A stretch of DNA of 9,167 nt, from NCBI GenBank assembly GCA_025458415.1, contig JALOSN010000034.1:1-9167 (forward strand), written 5' to 3'. Positions 6,570-9,167 of this stretch are shown here, one piece after another. Every line of letters begins with the position of its first letter. Positions within the stretch are counted from its first letter, which is position 1. The position numbers and the translations under genes were made by a program. This DNA is from Hydrogenophaga sp. (GTDB lineage: Bacteria > Pseudomonadota > Gammaproteobacteria > Burkholderiales > Burkholderiaceae_C). Below the pieces are notes generated by a model, which worked only from the letters and a program-made list of their open reading frames with translations, did not search any database and was not told the origin of the DNA.

Positions 6570-7997
6570 ATGCAACTGCCAGAGAACTTGAGTCCCACCC
6601 TGGGGCGCCGTGCGTTTGTGACCAGTGCGGTGGCCTTTCTTGCCGGCTGCGGCGGTGGTGGCGACGCTGGCGCCGAGGGTGGCGAGGCCGGACGCGCTCC
6701 TGCCCAGCCTGCCCAAGTGCCGCCTCCCGCGTCGAGCCCACCCACGGGTGGAACACCCTCGCCCACCCCCGTGGCGCCTGCCCCTCCACCCGCCGTCTTG
6801 CCCCCGGCAGGCCCGCCTCCGCCACTGCCACCCGCGCCGCCGGCTTTCGGTGGCGCGCGTCCGGCTTGGCGGACGGCCATGGTCCCGTTCACATGGGCCG
6901 AGGTCGGCAGCAACACGGTCGACAGCCTCAACCCCCGCTACAACCCGGCGATGAACCCGCGCGCCAACGAGCCGGGCCCACCGAACTTTCTGGGCGGGCC
7001 GGCCGGTTCGCCGCAGTCCGACGTGGTGGTGGCATGGTGCGGGGCCTGCTGGGTGGAAGGTGACCACAAGCTTTACGTCGGCCCGGGCGGCGGACACAAC
7101 AACTACTACGGCAACGAGACGTACGTCTGGGACGCCGAGACCGCCCGGTTCAGCATCCCTGAGACGGCCTGGCCCACCGGCTCGGTCGGGCATTCGCCAG
7201 GCTACAACTTCCTCGACGGCCTGCAGGCTACCGGCAAGTATGCGGACGGGAAGGTGCGCTCGTACCACTCGTACGGAAACTTCGCTACCCGCCGCGGCAG
7301 CGAGGCCTGGTTCTTTGGTGGCGCCGTTGGGGCGCTGAGCATCGACACCACGAACAAGTCGGCCATCTGGCGCTGGGAAAACGGCAACTGGGTCGACAAA
7401 TCCGGCTTCGTGATCGTGGGCAACGTCGCCGGCGGCGTGTGCTGGGACGAACGCCGCGACCTGTTCTACATCGTTGGAGCGGGCACCCCTGGCGGAATTG
7501 ACTTCTACGACCCCACCAGCAACCAGCATGGGCGAACTGGGCGCAGTTCGAACGCCGGCGCCTACGCACGGCCCGCCTACGAACCCCTTCGCGACCTGCT
7601 GGTGGTGCTCACGTCGTCGCAGCGGCCGACGATCGTCAAGGTGGCCCGGTTGGGCGCGGACCGCGAAAGCCCGATGGCAGTGCCGACGACCGGTGAGCCG
7701 CCTCCTTCGAACGAGGTTTCCACCGGCCTGGGCCGTGGCGCGGGTACAAACGGCTTCGTGTATGACCGCGACGCCGACCGGTTCCTGATCTGGCAGGGCG
7801 GCCAAACGGTTTACACGCTCACGCCCCCTGCGCTGGGCAGCGACCCGATGACCACTCCGTGGGTCTGGGGCCGGTTGCCATTGACCCTTCCCAGCGCCGA
7901 CCCTGGGGCACCTATGGCCGGTTCTGGTACTCCAGCGCTTGGCGCTGCTGTGGTGTGTTCAACGCCACGACCCAGAAGATGCAGGTGTTCGCGCTGA
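6570..7997 (+). CDS. Tat-exported lipoprotein with kelch-like beta-propeller, frameshifted 3' end
   Basis: As written the product is 475 residues. The N-terminus has GRRAFV (12-17), a hydrophobic stretch and an LAGC lipobox with Cys-27, so Tat export and lipid anchoring are likely; a Gly at +2 favours the outer membrane. Residues about 44-92 form a Pro/Ala/Ser linker. The rest looks like a kelch/galactose-oxidase-type beta-propeller. It holds VGPGGGHNNYYGNETYVWD (nt about 7078-7134) and repeated strands such as EAWFFGGAVGALSIDTT, VCWDERRDLFYIVGAG, AYEPLRDLLVVL and FVYDRDADRFLIWQGG. No catalytic residues can be named; binding or oxidising glycans are both possible. The last 31 residues (PGAPMAGSG onward, ending Arg/Cys-rich) do not fit. 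A different frame encodes GTYGRFWYSS and VFNATTQKMQVFALS up to a TGA at 8000-8002, as expected for the last blade. One base is probably missing near 7902-7904 (a C in CCC before TGGGG), either a real mutation or a sequence error. The Shine-Dalgarno sequence is weak. The GT2 gene follows. Confidence 0.7.
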   Translation: MQLPENLSPTLGRRAFVTSAVAFLAGCGGGGDAGAEGGEAGRAPAQPAQVPPPASSPPTGGTPSPTPVAPAPPPAVLPPAGPPPPLPPAPPAFGGARPAWRTAMVPFTWAEVGSNTVDSLNPRYNPAMNPRANEPGPPNFLGGPAGSPQSDVVVAWCGACWVEGDHKLYVGPGGGHNNYYGNETYVWDAETARFSIPETAWPTGSVGHSPGYNFLDGLQATGKYADGKVRSYHSYGNFATRRGSEAWFFGGAVGALSIDTTNKSAIWRWENGNWVDKSGFVIVGNVAGGVCWDERRDLFYIVGAGTPGGIDFYDPTSNQHGRTGRSSNAGAYARPAYEPLRDLLVVLTSSQRPTIVKVARLGADRESPMAVPTTGEPPPSNEVSTGLGRGAGTNGFVYDRDADRFLIWQGGQTVYTLTPPALGSDPMTTPWVWGRLPLTLPSADPGAPMAGSGTPALGAAVVCSTPRPRRCRCSR

Positions 7998-8002
7998 GCT
8001 GA
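7904..8002 (+). pseudogene. Out-of-frame native C-terminus of the propeller gene
   Basis: Read from TGG at 7904 to TGA at 8000-8002, this stretch gives 32 residues including WGTYGRFWYSS and NATTQKMQVFALS. A GTYGRF-Y segment followed by a final beta strand is how related bacterial propeller proteins end. Adding one C to the CCC at 7901-7903 would join it to residue 444 of the upstream frame as ...PSAD-P-WGTYGRF, giving 477 residues. The middle (AWRCC) is less natural; the other frame there reads ALGAAVV, so a further compensating pair of indels is possible. Confidence 0.7.
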
Positions 8003-8059
8003 AGCCCCCGGTCTGGGAGGGTGCGGGCTAACCCTCAATCGGTTGAAAATCGGGACAGC

Positions 8060-9007
8060 ATGCTGCTCTCGGTCATCATCCCCGCCTACAACGCCGCTCC
8101 GTGGCTGAGACGGGCTGTGGAGTCGGCCCTTCGGTTCCGCAGCCCCTCGGTGGAGGTGGTGGTGGTCGACGACGGGTCGACCGACACCACCCCCAACCTA
8201 TGCGCCGAGCTCATGGCGGAGTCTCCGCAGGTGCGGGTCGTTCGCCAGGCCAACGGCGGACTGTCAAGCGCCAGAAACTGTGGCGCTGACCACGCCACGG
8301 GCACCCACCTGCTCTTCCTGGACGCGGACGACGAGCTGATCCCGCCAGAACAACCCATCTCCTGGGATTTGGCTGCGGACATGGTGGCGCTCGGCGTCGA
8401 AGAGATTGATCGGCGAGGATCAAGCAAGCTGCACCTCCCAGTGGTGGCCGAGCCCATGGTCAGCGGCCGCGAACACCTCCGACACAGTTTTCGAAACGGG
8501 CGGTTCTTTACCCCCAGCACGGCTTACATCTATCGCACAACTTGGTACCGCAGCTGCGGCCTGCGCTTCAAGCCCGGTTTGCTGCATGAGGACATGCTCT
8601 TCACGCCGCAAGCCCTGCTGTCCTGTGAAGCGCTGGCTGTTGTCCGCCAACCCGTTTATCGGTACATCCGGCGGGAGGACTCCATCACCGGCAGCCCCGA
8701 TCCGCGAAAGGTCAAGCGCCGCGTAGCCGCCTTGGCGGAGGTGTCGCGCGAGCTCACGGTCCTGGCGAACCAATACCCGGACGTCGACATCGGCTGGTGG
8801 ACCCTGCATGTGATGGCCTACGCCGGCGACCTGGCCGACAGCGCCTTGAGCCTCGGGGCTGCCCAGGCGGTGTTGCGCATGGAACTGCGCTTTCTGTTGC
8901 GCAACCGGGTCTGGGCGCCCTATAGACGGCGGCGTGATGTGCAGTTCCGCATCCGCACCGGCCTCGCCCGCACCTGGGCGGCCGCGTCAGGTGTGCGCGA
9001 GCGCTGA
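8060..9007 (+). CDS. GT2 family glycosyltransferase
   Basis: A 315-residue GT-A fold inverting glycosyltransferase, probably cytoplasmic and acting in EPS repeat-unit assembly. It opens with MLLSVIIPAYNA, the classic GT2 first strand. VVVVDDGSTD (33-42) is the nucleotide-binding part, NGGLSSARN (65-73) follows, and LDADDE (87-92) holds the metal-binding DXD. LLHEDMLF further on supplies the likely catalytic-base region, and YRYIRREDSIT is a common GT2 tail motif. No membrane segments are visible, so it is not a processive synthase. ATG 8060 is chosen because the family starts right there; a GTG at 8021 would add 13 residues without family likeness and has its GGGAGG directly touching the start codon. 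The gene lies 57 bases after the restored propeller stop and is probably in the same operon. Its 3' end overlaps the converging deacetylase gene by 21 bases. The donor sugar cannot be predicted. Confidence 0.9.
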   Translation: MLLSVIIPAYNAAPWLRRAVESALRFRSPSVEVVVVDDGSTDTTPNLCAELMAESPQVRVVRQANGGLSSARNCGADHATGTHLLFLDADDELIPPEQPISWDLAADMVALGVEEIDRRGSSKLHLPVVAEPMVSGREHLRHSFRNGRFFTPSTAYIYRTTWYRSCGLRFKPGLLHEDMLFTPQALLSCEALAVVRQPVYRYIRREDSITGSPDPRKVKRRVAALAEVSRELTVLANQYPDVDIGWWTLHVMAYAGDLADSALSLGAAQAVLRMELRFLLRNRVWAPYRRRRDVQFRIRTGLARTWAAASGVRER

Positions 9008-9167
9008 GCCGGCCAGGTTGCGCAGCAGGCGCAAGCCGTAGTGCAGGCGCCCCTGGTCCCAGGGGCTGAAGCGCGGCAGCATGAACGGATCGCTCGCCAC
9101 CGACGTGTAGCCCCAGCGGGTCGTCACCGCGAGCAGGTATCCGGCATCACGCGCCAGTCGCGGTTCT
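8987..9167 (-). CDS. Probable polysaccharide deacetylase, C-terminal part (5' end outside window)
   Basis: Reading the minus strand from the right edge, the frame is open for 59 codons to a TGA at 8989-8987, and no start codon lies where the window ends. The residues AGYLLAVTTRWG, then SDPFMLPRFSPWDQG and LHYGLRLLRNLAG, match the way NodB-type polysaccharide deacetylases (PF01522, carbohydrate esterase family 4) end: a GY-x-x-AVTT strand, a DPF-x-LPR turn and a closing helix. The metal-binding and catalytic motifs would be upstream of the window, so activity cannot be judged. In an EPS region the natural role is removing acetyl groups from an amino sugar in the polymer or its precursor. It converges on and overlaps the GT2 gene. 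Confidence 0.65.
   Translation of the reverse strand, partial: EPRLARDAGYLLAVTTRWGYTSVASDPFMLPRFSPWDQGRLHYGLRLLRNLAGSALAHT
9049..9066. terminator. Stem-loop downstream of the GT2 stop, weak terminator candidate
   Basis: GCCCCTG (9049-9055) pairs perfectly with CAGGGGC (9060-9066) around a GTCC loop, 41 bases after the GT2 stop. There is no T-tract, and the stem lies inside the deacetylase coding sequence where it encodes the PWDQG part, so it may be only a coding coincidence. Confidence 0.2.

Noticed and set aside
6297..7805. Long minus-strand frame opposite the propeller gene
   Set aside because: It has no recognisable motifs and reads as an antisense shadow; the plus strand has a signal peptide, lipobox and propeller motifs.
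8021..8059. GTG start giving 13 more residues to the GT2 protein
   Set aside because: The purine-rich GGGAGG touches the GTG with no spacing, and the GT2 fold begins directly at MLLSVIIPAYNA.

Overview
The window is G+C-rich, with strong G/C preference at third codon positions. It carries part of an extracellular polysaccharide (EPS) gene region, most likely from a betaproteobacterium of the order Burkholderiales. That assignment is an inference from base composition, codon use and gene content; no marker gene is present. There are no RNA genes, insertion sequences, CRISPR arrays or phage genes that I can support.

Layout, left to right. (1) Positions 1-2770, plus strand: the 3' part of a DUF2264 gene (predicted alpha/alpha-toroid glycan-active protein), then after 40 bases an asparagine-synthase-like ATP-dependent amidotransferase with a shortened glutaminase half and no N-terminal cysteine. 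(2) Positions 2771-6227, minus strand, converging on the first block with stop codons that abut: a large Tat-exported putative lipoprotein (4008-6227) with a long proline linker and a domain that looks like the N-terminal barrel of exo-rhamnogalacturonan-lyase/YetA-type proteins, followed 10 bases later by a GT4-type glycosyltransferase. (3) Positions 6228-6569: a divergent intergenic region that should hold both promoters. (4) Positions 6570-9007, plus strand: a second Tat-exported lipoprotein with a proline linker and a kelch-like beta-propeller, then a GT2 glycosyltransferase. The propeller gene has a frameshift near its 3' end: its natural C-terminus lies in another frame and runs to 8002. 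(5) Positions 8987-9167, minus strand: the last 59 codons of a probable polysaccharide deacetylase that runs off the window and overlaps the GT2 gene by 21 bases.

Taken together, the two glycosyltransferases would build a repeat unit. The amidotransferase could amidate a sugar acid, the deacetylase could trim acetyl groups, and the DUF2264 protein and the two exported proteins could cleave or bind the polymer. The centre is a mirror-image arrangement: each divergent transcript begins with an RR-lipobox-polyproline exported protein and is followed by a glycosyltransferase. The most notable items are the two exported proteins of unassigned function with matching N-termini, the frameshifted propeller, and the cysteine-less amidotransferase. 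Functional links are inference from gene neighbourhood.
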